DNA of 7,183 nt from Oscillibacter sp. (GTDB taxonomy: Bacteria; Bacillota; Clostridia; Oscillospirales; Oscillospiraceae). Numbering within the stretch: position 1 is the stretch's first letter; each line of letters begins with the position of its first letter. Under the pieces are notes generated by a model that saw only the letters and a program-made list of their open reading frames with translations, did not search any database and had not been told where the DNA came from. A program made the translations under genes and the position numbers. Shown here piece by piece: positions 1 through 5,350 of this stretch. The stretch lies in NCBI GenBank assembly GCA_017447005.1, contig JAFSOM010000414.1, forward strand, positions 1 through 7,183, in the 5' to 3' direction.

Positions 1-111
1 CGCAACTGCCAAGAGGAAGCGCTCCTCAAGTCCAGCATTCAGAAAAGGCGCTATCGCGCTTCTTTGAATCTGGCCCTTCTTCCCCTCATCCTTTTTGGAA
101 AACGCTGACAC
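1..111 (-). CDS. possible partial CDS of unknown function, start inside window
   Basis: A minus-strand frame starts at a GTG (109-111) and stays open for 37 codons to the window edge. It reads MSAFSKKDEGKKGQIQRSAI and continues through ..GLEERFLLAVA. An in-frame TAA lies a few codons upstream of the GTG, so this is the only reasonable start, but the ribosome binding site is poor: the nearest purine run (AAGG) is about 13 or more bases away. I do not recognise the family. The plus strand is also open here in two frames (stops near 106-117), so strand choice is not certain. It lies downstream of the XRE gene ending at 204 and in the same direction, with about 90 AT-rich bases between and no clear terminator. 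Confidence 0.3.
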   Translation of the reverse strand, partial: MSAFSKKDEGKKGQIQRSAIAPFLNAGLEERFLLAVA

Positions 112-203
112 TATTTTAAGGAGACCTTACCATTAGAACAGAATTTGAATATCCTTTGCCTGAAACCGCCTTATTTTAGGAGGTCTATTTCCTATACCCT
201 TTT

Positions 204-551
204 TCAAATGCTCTTTCTCTGCAGGAAAGTCCGCACGAGGACTTTTACCGCCTCCTGATGCTCCTCGTTCAGCGACAGGTAATCGTCGAACACGTTGCGG
301 TTCTCCCCGTAAAGCCTCGGCGGTATCAGGTCGCTCGGCGAAGCGCGGAGCGCTTGGATGATGGCGAAGAACACGGGAATCGGCATATGGTCAATGCCAT
401 TCTCGTAATTCGAGATATACTTCTGGTAATCCGTATCCCCGATTTCCCCGGCAAGCGCCATCTGCGTCATGTCGCGCCGCTTCCGAAGTTTCCGTATCTG
501 TTCGCCCACCCATTGGTTGTCCTCCTCATGATGCGGGGGTCTTTCAGGCAT
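204..551 (-). CDS. small XRE-family helix-turn-helix regulator (second of two paralogues)
   Basis: Probable DNA-binding transcriptional regulator of 115 residues. A Cro/C1-type helix-turn-helix spans about residues 14-76 (..IRKLRKRRDMTQMALAGEIG.. then YQKYISNYENG), with the typical MTQ..LA..IG helix 2 and an ISNYENG recognition-helix end. The C-terminal 35 residues (..DDYLSLNEEHQEAVKVLVRT..) look like a short helical dimerisation tail. I chose the ATG at 549-551 because AAGGAGG sits 7-8 bases upstream; an in-frame TTG at 617 would add 22 residues but has no ribosome binding site and would run through an inverted repeat. The neighbouring regulator at 730-1113 shares the same architecture, including a LNEE motif after the HTH, so the two look like diverged duplicates. 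The target is unknown; self-regulation or control of the sigma-like gene is only a guess. Confidence 0.85.
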   Translation of the reverse strand: MPERPPHHEEDNQWVGEQIRKLRKRRDMTQMALAGEIGDTDYQKYISNYENGIDHMPIPVFFAIIQALRASPSDLIPPRLYGENRNVFDDYLSLNEEHQEAVKVLVRTFLQRKSI

Positions 552-581
552 TTGCAATCCTCCTTCCAATAACCGCGTGGA

Positions 582-600
582 GTCCGTATCGAATGCGGAC
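582..600. promoter_or_regulatory. inverted repeat upstream of the 204-551 XRE gene
   Basis: The sequence GTCCGTATCGAATGCGGAC is an 8-base inverted repeat (one T/G mismatch, pairing as a wobble) with a 3-base centre. It begins about 30 bases before the ATG of the XRE gene. As DNA it could be an operator; as RNA it could be a small leader hairpin. No promoter could be assigned with confidence nearby. Confidence 0.35.
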
Positions 601-675
601 AGGGTTTCCTTTTTCAAGGAGCTTGGAACGGCTCTTTTCGCCTTTGCCAGCCGAAGCGTCGGTCTGACAGCGTTT

Positions 676-692
676 CTCTCCCGAAGGGAAAG
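676..692 (-). other. hairpin in the spacer between the two XRE genes
   Basis: Minus-strand RNA can form a 7-bp stem (CUUUCCC pairing with GGGAGAG, one U-G pair) closed by a UUC loop. It lies in the 178-base spacer 552-729. No U-run follows, so it is not a convincing terminator. It may be an RNA-processing or stability element, and it leaves open whether the two XRE genes share a transcript. Confidence 0.3.
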
Positions 693-729
693 CCCGTCTC
701 CGCGATGCGTGACGGCGTTTTTCAGGCTT

Positions 730-1113
730 TCACGGAGTCTGGCGCTGGCCTTTCAGAACCGCGCTGATGACGCCGTCCACAAGGCGGCGGGACTCCTCGT
801 TCAAGTCCGCGTAACCGCTTTCGAGACATTGCCGCGCTATCAGGCTTTTCGGGGCGATGTCCATCGGCGTGGCGCCAAGCGCCTCAACGATGTCAAACAC
901 AGTCCACGTTTCCATGACTTCCGCGCTGCCGTCCTCGTACCGGGCGATGAGTTTCTCCGTGTACGGCTCGCCCAGCTTTTCCGCCAGAGCTTCCTGCGTC
1001 ATTCCCGACGCTTCCCGCAACCTGCGTAGCTCTGCGGCAATCAGCTTCTGGTCGCGCCATGCCGCCGCAGTCAGCGGAATGACGTCGTATTCCTCTTTAC
1101 GCTCTTTCGACAT
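730..1113 (-). CDS. small XRE-family helix-turn-helix regulator (first of two paralogues)
   Basis: Probable DNA-binding regulator of 127 residues. A Cro/C1-type HTH spans about residues 27-88: IAAELRRLREASGMTQEALA, then EKLIARYEDG, then a helical FDIVEALGATPMDIAP segment. The tail (..YADLNEESRRLVDGVISAVL..) matches the tail of the downstream regulator in position and in the LNEE motif, which supports a duplication. I start at the ATG at 1111-1113, because GGGAGG lies about 8 bases upstream. An upstream in-frame extension to 1236 would add 41 Arg/Pro/Gly-rich residues that look untranslated and would read through two GC-rich hairpins. A long structured leader (1114-1432) precedes it, so it may be controlled both at the operator and in the leader RNA. 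Ligand and targets are unknown. Confidence 0.85.
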   Translation of the reverse strand: MSKERKEEYDVIPLTAAAWRDQKLIAAELRRLREASGMTQEALAEKLGEPYTEKLIARYEDGSAEVMETWTVFDIVEALGATPMDIAPKSLIARQCLESGYADLNEESRRLVDGVISAVLKGQRQTP

Positions 1114-1184
1114 TTCTGTCCCTCCCTTCGCCATATGGGTTGCCGAACCTCGACAGGCGCCTTTGGCCCTGCTCGGATTCCTTC

Positions 1185-1231
1185 GCGGGTGACGTTCCCG
1201 CTCGCCGGAGGGAGATGGCGGCCCCCTCCGG
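1185..1231 (-). promoter_or_regulatory. two GC-rich hairpins in the leader of the 730-1113 XRE gene
   Basis: CCGGAGGG (1205-1212) and CCCTCCGG (1224-1231) form a perfect 8-bp inverted repeat around an 11-base loop. Next to it, GCGGG (1185-1189) and CCCGC (1197-1201) form a 5-bp stem. Neither is followed by a T-run on either strand, so they are not intrinsic terminators. They sit 70-120 bases before the start codon and could be leader RNA structure. Confidence 0.4.
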
Positions 1232-1291
1232 GTCATGGCGCGTTTCGCGTGAGAATCGCTCTCTCCGGCTGTCGCTTGGTTCGATATTCAA

Positions 1292-1331
1292 TTTTCAGGG
1301 AACATCTCCTGAAAAGCTCTCCATTTTTCAG
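1292..1331. repeat. three alternating TTTTCAG/CTGAAAA sites
   Basis: TTTTCAG (1292-1298), CTGAAAA (1309-1315) and TTTTCAG (1325-1331) alternate in orientation with starts 17 and 16 bases apart. The first two extend to a perfect 8-base inverted repeat (TTTTCAGG and CCTGAAAA). The middle copy can pair with either flank, so in RNA the two hairpins are mutually exclusive; in DNA the set looks like an operator cluster for a dimeric HTH protein. Confidence 0.45.
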
Positions 1332-1348
1332 AACGCCCCTTCACTAAA

Positions 1349-1398
1349 CCAGAAATCTGGGGCGAAAATATAACCCTATGGAGGAAAATTCCACATAG
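1349..1398. promoter_or_regulatory. operator-like palindromes near a possible promoter of the XRE genes
   Basis: CCAGAAATCTGG (1349-1360) is a perfect 5+5 palindrome with a 2-base centre. CTATGGAGGAAAATTCCACATAG has near-symmetric arms (CTATGGAGGAA against CTATGTGGAA) and occupies 1376-1398. A TATATT hexamer at 1367-1372 on the minus strand lies between them and could be a -10 box, but the hexamer 17 bases upstream (TGTGGA) is a poor -35. The palindromes would place a repressor or activator right on this promoter. Confidence 0.35.
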
Positions 1399-1411
1399 AA
1401 AATTGAGCGGC

Positions 1412-1451
1412 TTTTTCGTGCATTATGACGAATCAGGACAATTTTTCGTGC
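1412..1451. repeat. 10-base direct repeat TTTTTCGTGC around the sigma-like stop codon
   Basis: TTTTTCGTGC occurs at 1412-1421 and again at 1442-1451, 30 bases apart, with the stop codon of the sigma-like gene (1433-1435) between them. It may be chance, a small duplication or a protein-binding pair; nothing else marks it as an attachment site. Confidence 0.35.
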
Positions 1452-2125
1452 TTGAGAATCTTTTTGAGATTCTTCCGCGCCCGATTCAGCGCTTTGGAAA
1501 TGTTCGCCTGCGAAACGCCCAGCTTTTGCGCTATCGCCTCCTGCGTCATCCCGCCTTCGTAATAAAGGCGAACGACTTCCTTTTCGCGGGGAGGGAGCGC
1601 TTTGCGCGCCTCGGCCAGAGCCTGCCGGACAATCCGCTCATCCGCGTCCTCCGTCAAAAGTCGCTCCGGGGAGACGCTCAGATGAGGGATAGTTGACCAT
1701 CCAAGCGATTCCGAAGTGTAGTGGAAGTCCACTCCGGAGTTTTCGCGCCCGTCCTGATTGCTCCATGTCCGTTCCAGTCCCATCGCCGTCAGCGCCCAAA
1801 CAAAGGGCAGTTCCATCAGTTCGGAGAGTCCCAGCGCGGGGCTTCCGGTCACGGAGCGGTACGCCTCCATGCACAGGCATACGGGGCAGACCGTCTTTTC
1901 GCCGCTATCCTGATAGAGATAGAAGCCCTCGCGGTATACCGTGATTTTTCCGCCGCCGTAAGTAACGGTGAAGAGTCGTCCGTAAGCGCTGTCGTCGTGG
2001 GAGAGCGTTTCCGGACGGGGCGTTCTGCGGCTCGTGAATGCGGGGAGCATCGTCAGGAGTTCCTTATAAGTGAGCGTTTTCAGACGGAGCGCCAGTTCCG
2101 CGCTCTCGGCGTAGATGATTTCCAT
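1433..2125 (-). CDS. sigma-factor-like protein with region-4 HTH and a novel N-terminal domain
   Basis: Predicted transcription factor of 230 residues. The C-terminal part (about 173-225: ALPPREKEVVRLYYEGGMTQ, then EAIAQKLGVSQANISKALNR) is a clear sigma-70 region 4 helix-turn-helix, which in real sigma factors reads the -35 element. I see no region 2 with its core-polymerase and -10 binding motifs. Instead residues 1-160 form an unfamiliar domain with a Tyr-rich stretch (VTVYREGFYLYQ-like, about 54-72) and a Cys cluster CPVCLC at 80-85 that could bind metal or act in redox sensing. I start at the ATG at 2123-2125: AGGAGG lies 12 bases upstream, a slightly long spacing, and AAGG lies closer. 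An upstream extension to 2239 would read through the ribosome binding site. It stands alone between the exporter terminators and the XRE pair, and may control one of them. It could be a divergent sigma factor or a sigma-related DNA-binding regulator. Confidence 0.75.
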   Translation of the reverse strand: MEIIYAESAELALRLKTLTYKELLTMLPAFTSRRTPRPETLSHDDSAYGRLFTVTYGGGKITVYREGFYLYQDSGEKTVCPVCLCMEAYRSVTGSPALGLSELMELPFVWALTAMGLERTWSNQDGRENSGVDFHYTSESLGWSTIPHLSVSPERLLTEDADERIVRQALAEARKALPPREKEVVRLYYEGGMTQEAIAQKLGVSQANISKALNRARKNLKKILKHEKLS

Positions 2126-2219
2126 AATATCCTTGAACCTCCTTTTTTGTTTTCCGCGAGGGAAAATGGAGACTAAGGATATTTCGCTATGTACGTTTGC
2201 CACTGTTTTTTGAATATCC
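2126..2219. promoter_or_regulatory. three GGATATT/AATATCC heptamers upstream of the sigma-like gene
   Basis: AATATCC lies at 2126-2132 (directly before the start codon), GGATATT at 2177-2183 and AATATCC at 2213-2219. The last two form a 7-base inverted repeat with 36 bases between starts. On random expectation a given heptamer should appear about once per 8 kb counting both strands, so three in 94 bases suggests a binding site, possibly for autoregulation. No convincing -35/-10 pair was found; TTCAAA and TACATA near 2197-2213 are weak candidates. Confidence 0.4.
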
Positions 2220-2323
2220 GGCCCATCCGTGAGAGGCACTCATATGGAGCGACTGCGCGTCTCAGCATGGACGGTCATTCCTTACTTCGATATGTTCAGT
2301 ATCAATGCGCATGAAGGCAATGG

Positions 2324-2362
2324 AAAAAGTCCGCAGGAACCGTTGAGATTCCCACGGACTTT
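2324..2362 (-). terminator. rho-independent terminator 3 of the exporter unit
   Basis: On the minus strand AAAGTCCG and CGGACTTT form an 8-bp stem (2355-2362 with 2326-2333). A 2x2 internal mismatch and a further GGAA/TTCC stem close the loop, and the stem runs directly into a TTTTT tract. It is the third terminator-like hairpin in a row. Confidence 0.55.
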
Positions 2363-2369
2363 ACTTGCG

Positions 2370-2388
2370 AAAAAATGCGGAACGCATC
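2370..2388 (-). terminator. rho-independent terminator 2 of the exporter unit (short)
   Basis: On the minus strand ATGCG, a TTC loop, CGCAT and a run of six Ts (one paired) form a small but classic terminator. The 5-bp stem alone would be weak. Confidence 0.45.
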
Positions 2389-2400
2389 GCCGCCTTAAAT

Positions 2401-2443
2401 CAAAAAAGGCCGACAGGCGGCGGGTAAGCGACCGTCTGTCGGC
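2401..2443 (-). terminator. main rho-independent terminator of the peptide exporter unit
   Basis: On the minus strand GCCGACAG pairs perfectly with CTGTCGGC (2436-2443 with 2409-2416). After one mismatch, CGG/CCG extends the stem inside, and the hairpin is followed by CTTTTTT. It lies about 230 bases after the exporter stop codon and just after the small frame ending at 2462. Confidence 0.85.
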
Positions 2444-2461
2444 GCTCTTTCAAAATGCCGA

Positions 2462-2554
2462 CTAATAGCATAATGTAAGCGCTACGGTTTGCCAGAACTC
2501 GGAACGCATCCGCTCGACATCGTAAGCGGACAGTTCCCGCTCTTTGAGGAGCAT
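2462..2554 (-). CDS. possible small ORF or gene remnant between exporter and terminator
   Basis: A 30-residue frame, MLLKERELSAYDVERMRSEF then WQTVALTLCY, ends with TAG 18 bases before the main terminator stem, as a true last gene of a transcript would. The frame stays open upstream to an in-frame TTG at 2660-2662 and beyond, but that part is Pro/Ala-rich and less gene-like. The ribosome binding site before the ATG is weak (AGGA about 4 bases away). I do not recognise it. It may be the tail of a deleted gene, since NHLP-type loci often carry a second ABC transporter next to the first, or it may be non-coding. Confidence 0.3.
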   Translation of the reverse strand: MLLKERELSAYDVERMRSEFWQTVALTLCY

Positions 2555-2651
2555 TGCGTCCTGATTGGGAACAGCGCAAAACGGGGTATATGCCAAGAGC
2601 GGAAAAGCTGGCGCGGGAATCGGAGACACAAAACAAGCCGGACTATGTTCG

Positions 2652-2668
2652 CGGACACTCAATGTCCG
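2652..2668 (-). other. small hairpin right after the exporter stop codon
   Basis: CGGACA and TGTCCG form a 6-bp stem around a 5-base loop, starting 5 bases after the TAA of the exporter. No T-run follows. The arm and its flank contain TGTCCGGA (2663-2670), the same octamer as in the hairpin after the precursor gene (5324-5331). Confidence 0.4.
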
Positions 2669-2673
2669 GATGA

Positions 2674-4956
2674 TTACCCATTGCTGACCAGTTTTTCGTA
2701 GGCTCCGCGCATTGCCATCAGCGTATCGTGCGTACCGCGTTCCACGACTTTTCCTTTGTCCAGAACAATGATTTCATCACAGTCCCGGATTGTGGACAGG
2801 CGATGCGCCACTACAATACAGGTCACGCCCCTATCCTTTATCGAATTGACCACATCGTACTCCGTTTTAGCGTCCAGCGCGCTGGTCGCCTCATCCAGAA
2901 TGATGATGGTAGGGTCTTGCGCCAGAACGCGGGCAATCTCCATACGCTGGCGCTGTCCGCCGGAAAAGTCTTTGCCGCCCTCCGCAATCCGGTATTGATA
3001 GCCTCCGTTGCGTTGCATGATGTCTTCATGAATCTGCGCGTCGCGGGCGGCCATAATCATCTCAAAATCTTCTATCGTTTCGTCCCACATTTTAATGTTA
3101 TTGGCGATGGTATCTTCAAACAGAATAATATCCTGATCCACTACGGCGACAGAACCGGTAAATACGCTCCGGTCAATTTCTCTGATGGGTTTGCCGTCAA
3201 ACAGGATTTCTCCCTCCCACGGTTGATACAGGCCGGAAATGAGTTTGCTGAGGGTCGATTTTCCGCAACCGGATGAGCCTACAAACGCCACCTTACTGCC
3301 CTGTTGCAGTTCCAGACTGAAATCCTGAATCAGCGGTGGCCCCAGACGGGAATAGCCAAACGTCACATGGCGCAGAGACAGCGCTCCGGTCAGTTTGCCC
3401 TGTTCTTCGTCATCTCCCCAATCAGAGAGGGAAGCGTCGTCAGAATCCGCGGAACCGGAATCTGTGGCGGGCGTCTCTATGCCGGAATCCGCTGAACTTA
3501 TTGTCCCGTCCGCATGGTTTGTATCGGAATCCATGTTCTTGTCTGCGGTGGAACGGTATTCCATCACGTCTTCTACCCGCTCCATCCTTGTCCGCATTTC
3601 CTGAAACGTCTGATCCGCCGAAATCAAAGACTGCGCCGGTCCCATAAACGCCGTCAGAAATCCTTGAAACGCGAATACCATGCCCGTGGTAAACGCTCCG
3701 CGCATACATAGCCATACGCCCAGCGATAGCGCCAGCGCATTCGCGGCGGTGGTCAGAAAAGCGGGAAGAATGCCAAGATACTGATTAATCCGCTCGAAAC
3801 GAACTGTCTGCGTATTTACCGACGCCTGATAGCCGGACCACTTCTCAAAATAACCGTTTTCCGCGCCGCTGGCCTTGATTGTCTCAATCATTTCAATCCC
3901 GGACACGGTAGAGGCCGCTAAATTCCCGCTGTCCCGCATCATCACGCGGGTGATATTCATTCGTTTGGAGGAAATGATTCTGGATACCCACACATCGCCC
4001 GCTAAAGCCGCCAGCCCTATCGCCGTCAGCAGTGGCGAGTAGCGTAGCATAACCAGCAGATAAAAGACCATCATGACCGTCTGTAATGCAAGCGGGGCAA
4101 GCGTATTGACCAAATCCCCGGCAATGCTTTCATTCGTAATCTGCCGCTGGTGAATATCGCCCGCCATGCGCTGAGAAAAAAAGTCCATCGGCAAATGCAG
4201 CGTTTTCCATAAGTAAGACGCGTTTCCCACAACGGCCAGTTTACCGTTGATGCGCAAGGCGTATACCGCCTGTATCCACGCCGCCGTCACCTGTAAAACG
4301 GCGAGCGCGGCGAAGCCGACCAGAAACGGCGTCAGCCACTCCGGATTGCGTCCGGTGAGAAGCTGGTCCAGAAATACGCGGGAGAATCCCGCGCTGATTA
4401 GCCCCACCAGCGCGGAAATCACGGTCGTCAGCAGAACAAACGCCACGGCGCTTTCCGCGCCCGCCAGACGTTTCCGGGTAAAGGCCAGAACGCTTTTCGG
4501 TTTGCCTTCCGGCCGGAAGTCCTCCCCCGGCTCAAAGGTGAGACATACGCCGGTAAACCCCTCGTCAAAGGCTTCCAGCGTCATAACGTAATTGCCTCGC
4601 GCCGGGTCGTTGACGGATACCCGATTCTTCTTAAAGCCGTTGACCACGATGAAGTGATTAAATTCCCAATGGACGATACAGGGAAAAATCCCATTTTCGC
4701 GCAGTTCTTCCGGCTCATAGCGGAACGCCCGCACTTTCATGCCGTAATTCCGCGCCGCTTTCACAATATTTTTGGCGCTGGAGCCGTCACGGGAAACCCC
4801 GCAATCCATGCGCAACCGCTCCAAGGGCAGCCATTTGCCGTAATAGGCCAGAATCATGGTCAGGGAGGCGGCGCCGCATTCCAGCGCCTCCATCTGCATG
4901 ACAACCGGCGTTTTCGCAAAGCCTTTTTTTATCGGCTGTTTCATTGTTCGCTTCAT
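2674..4956 (-). CDS. NHLP/PCAT-type peptide exporter: C39 peptidase + ABC permease + ATPase
   Basis: Inner-membrane exporter of 760 residues that cuts the leader from a double-glycine peptide and transports the mature part using ATP. The N-terminal C39 peptidase (about 12-140) has Gln21, catalytic Cys27 (QMEALECGAASL), His101 (FNHFIVVNGF) and Asp117 (VNDPARG). Six membrane segments follow (about 160-430). The ATPase has Walker A GSSGCGKST (560-568), a Q-loop VVDQD (Gln608), signature FSGGQRQR (664-671), Walker B IIILDEATSALD (Asp688/Glu689) and H-loop His718. The whole resembles the NHLP bacteriocin-export ABC1 family. An acidic Ser/Asp-rich insert (about 469-520) separates permease and ATPase and looks unusual. 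I start at the ATG at 4954-4956, with GAGGAA 7 bases upstream; a longer frame to 5244 would overlap the upstream gene and lacks a proper start. It follows the HlyD-like gene by 17 bases, and its likely substrate is the precursor at 5351-5524. Confidence 0.93.
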   Translation of the reverse strand: MKRTMKQPIKKGFAKTPVVMQMEALECGAASLTMILAYYGKWLPLERLRMDCGVSRDGSSAKNIVKAARNYGMKVRAFRYEPEELRENGIFPCIVHWEFNHFIVVNGFKKNRVSVNDPARGNYVMTLEAFDEGFTGVCLTFEPGEDFRPEGKPKSVLAFTRKRLAGAESAVAFVLLTTVISALVGLISAGFSRVFLDQLLTGRNPEWLTPFLVGFAALAVLQVTAAWIQAVYALRINGKLAVVGNASYLWKTLHLPMDFFSQRMAGDIHQRQITNESIAGDLVNTLAPLALQTVMMVFYLLVMLRYSPLLTAIGLAALAGDVWVSRIISSKRMNITRVMMRDSGNLAASTVSGIEMIETIKASGAENGYFEKWSGYQASVNTQTVRFERINQYLGILPAFLTTAANALALSLGVWLCMRGAFTTGMVFAFQGFLTAFMGPAQSLISADQTFQEMRTRMERVEDVMEYRSTADKNMDSDTNHADGTISSADSGIETPATDSGSADSDDASLSDWGDDEEQGKLTGALSLRHVTFGYSRLGPPLIQDFSLELQQGSKVAFVGSSGCGKSTLSKLISGLYQPWEGEILFDGKPIREIDRSVFTGSVAVVDQDIILFEDTIANNIKMWDETIEDFEMIMAARDAQIHEDIMQRNGGYQYRIAEGGKDFSGGQRQRMEIARVLAQDPTIIILDEATSALDAKTEYDVVNSIKDRGVTCIVVAHRLSTIRDCDEIIVLDKGKVVERGTHDTLMAMRGAYEKLVSNG

Positions 4957-4973
4957 AGCGTTTTCCTCGCAGT

Positions 4974-5198
4974 TTAATTCATGACAAAAGTCACTGGGGC
5001 GACTTCCTCCGCCGCGCCCGTCTCCGTGCGCATTTCCACTTTGCTGAGGCAACCCCACACGATAACGCTGATGAGAAGCAGAAGAATCGCGCCTAATACC
5101 AGCCATACCGCCGGCGTGGATACGCGAATATAGTCGTTTAACTGTTCCGGAGAGGCGACCCGCGTCACGCTTTTTTCCCTGAAAACGGATTCTTTCAT
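4974..5198 (-). CDS. short HlyD-like adaptor: N-terminal anchor only, 74 residues
   Basis: A single-pass membrane protein of 74 residues. A cytoplasmic N-terminus with VASPEQLNDYIRVSTPAVW (about 14-32) is the hallmark start of NHLP-system HlyD secretion proteins as I know them. One membrane helix follows (about 31-49), then only about 25 outer residues ending ..APVTFVMN. Full adaptors continue for hundreds of residues with coiled-coil and barrel-sandwich domains; here the frame stops and the exporter ATG follows after 17 bases, so nothing of the remainder survives next door. It is either a true mini-partner of the exporter or the remnant of an internal deletion. The start has GGAAAGGG just upstream. 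The clean stop, tight spacing and good codon frame favour a gene that is still made. Confidence 0.75.
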   Translation of the reverse strand: MKESVFREKSVTRVASPEQLNDYIRVSTPAVWLVLGAILLLLISVIVWGCLSKVEMRTETGAAEEVAPVTFVMN

Positions 5199-5259
5199 AT
5201 ATTGCCCTTTCCTTTATGAAAATTGTCCGCACGTTGAAGCGCACGAAAACGGCTCGACA

Positions 5260-5282
5260 GACCCCGCTTTTACAGCAGGGTC
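5260..5282 (-). promoter_or_regulatory. stable hairpin between precursor and HlyD-like genes
   Basis: Minus-strand RNA forms a 9-bp stem (GACCCUGCU with AGCGGGGUC, one U-G pair) and a 5-base loop. No immediate U-run follows, so it looks like an attenuating or processing structure. Confidence 0.45.
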
Positions 5283-5323
5283 CGCCGTCCGCCCGGAAGG
5301 CGCTTCTACAGGATGATTCCTAT

Positions 5324-5343
5324 TGTCCGGAGCGTTCCGGACA
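5324..5343 (-). promoter_or_regulatory. perfect hairpin just after the precursor stop codon
   Basis: TGTCCGGA and TCCGGACA form a perfect 8-bp stem with a 4-base loop, starting 7 bases after the precursor TAA. It is followed by ATAGGAATC, not by a T-run. Such hairpins between a small peptide gene and its exporter often protect the peptide mRNA or lower downstream expression. Here that role is inferred. Confidence 0.6.
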
Positions 5344-5350
5344 GTTTCGC

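Larger units (their letters stand above)
1114..1432 (-). other. 319-base gene-free leader/intergenic region rich in inverted repeats
   Basis: I see no credible gene here. The frames that stay open lack ribosome binding sites and encode Arg/Pro/Ser-rich strings. The region holds, in transcription order: a palindrome at 1376-1398, a TATATT -10-like hexamer (1367-1372, minus strand) with no good -35, a small palindrome at 1349-1360 inside a larger GC inverted repeat (1334-1339 with 1359-1364), three alternating TTTTCAG sites (1292-1331), and two GC-rich hairpins (1185-1231). It looks like a heavily regulated promoter plus 5' leader for the XRE gene at 730-1113. Confidence 0.5.

Noticed and set aside
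1..108. Plus-strand open frame at the left edge ending ..LLPLILFGKR
   Set aside because: Its start is outside the window, no terminator follows, and all neighbouring genes run the other way. It could be a shadow of the minus-strand frame.
1097..1373. Several frames on both strands in the XRE leader
   Set aside because: They are Arg/Pro/Gly/Ser-rich, overlap one another and lack ribosome binding sites. Inverted repeats explain the region better.
1288..1406. TCAATTTTC (1288-1296) and GAAAATTGA (1398-1406) as ends of a miniature mobile element
   Set aside because: Only 9 bases match, no target duplication is visible, and both lie in AT-rich stretches where such matches arise easily.
2229..2465. 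Plus-strand 78-residue frame
   Set aside because: It crosses three minus-strand terminators, has no ribosome binding site and gives a basic, unstructured-looking product.
2400..2636. Minus-strand 78-residue frame after the exporter
   Set aside because: It reads through the main terminator stem and stops only after its T-run, which a real gene would not do.
4957..5244. N-terminal extension of the exporter by 96 residues
   Set aside because: It starts at a GTG without a ribosome binding site, overlaps the HlyD-like gene out of frame, and its sequence is not like any exporter N-terminus. The ATG at 4956 has a good site and leads straight into the C39 domain.
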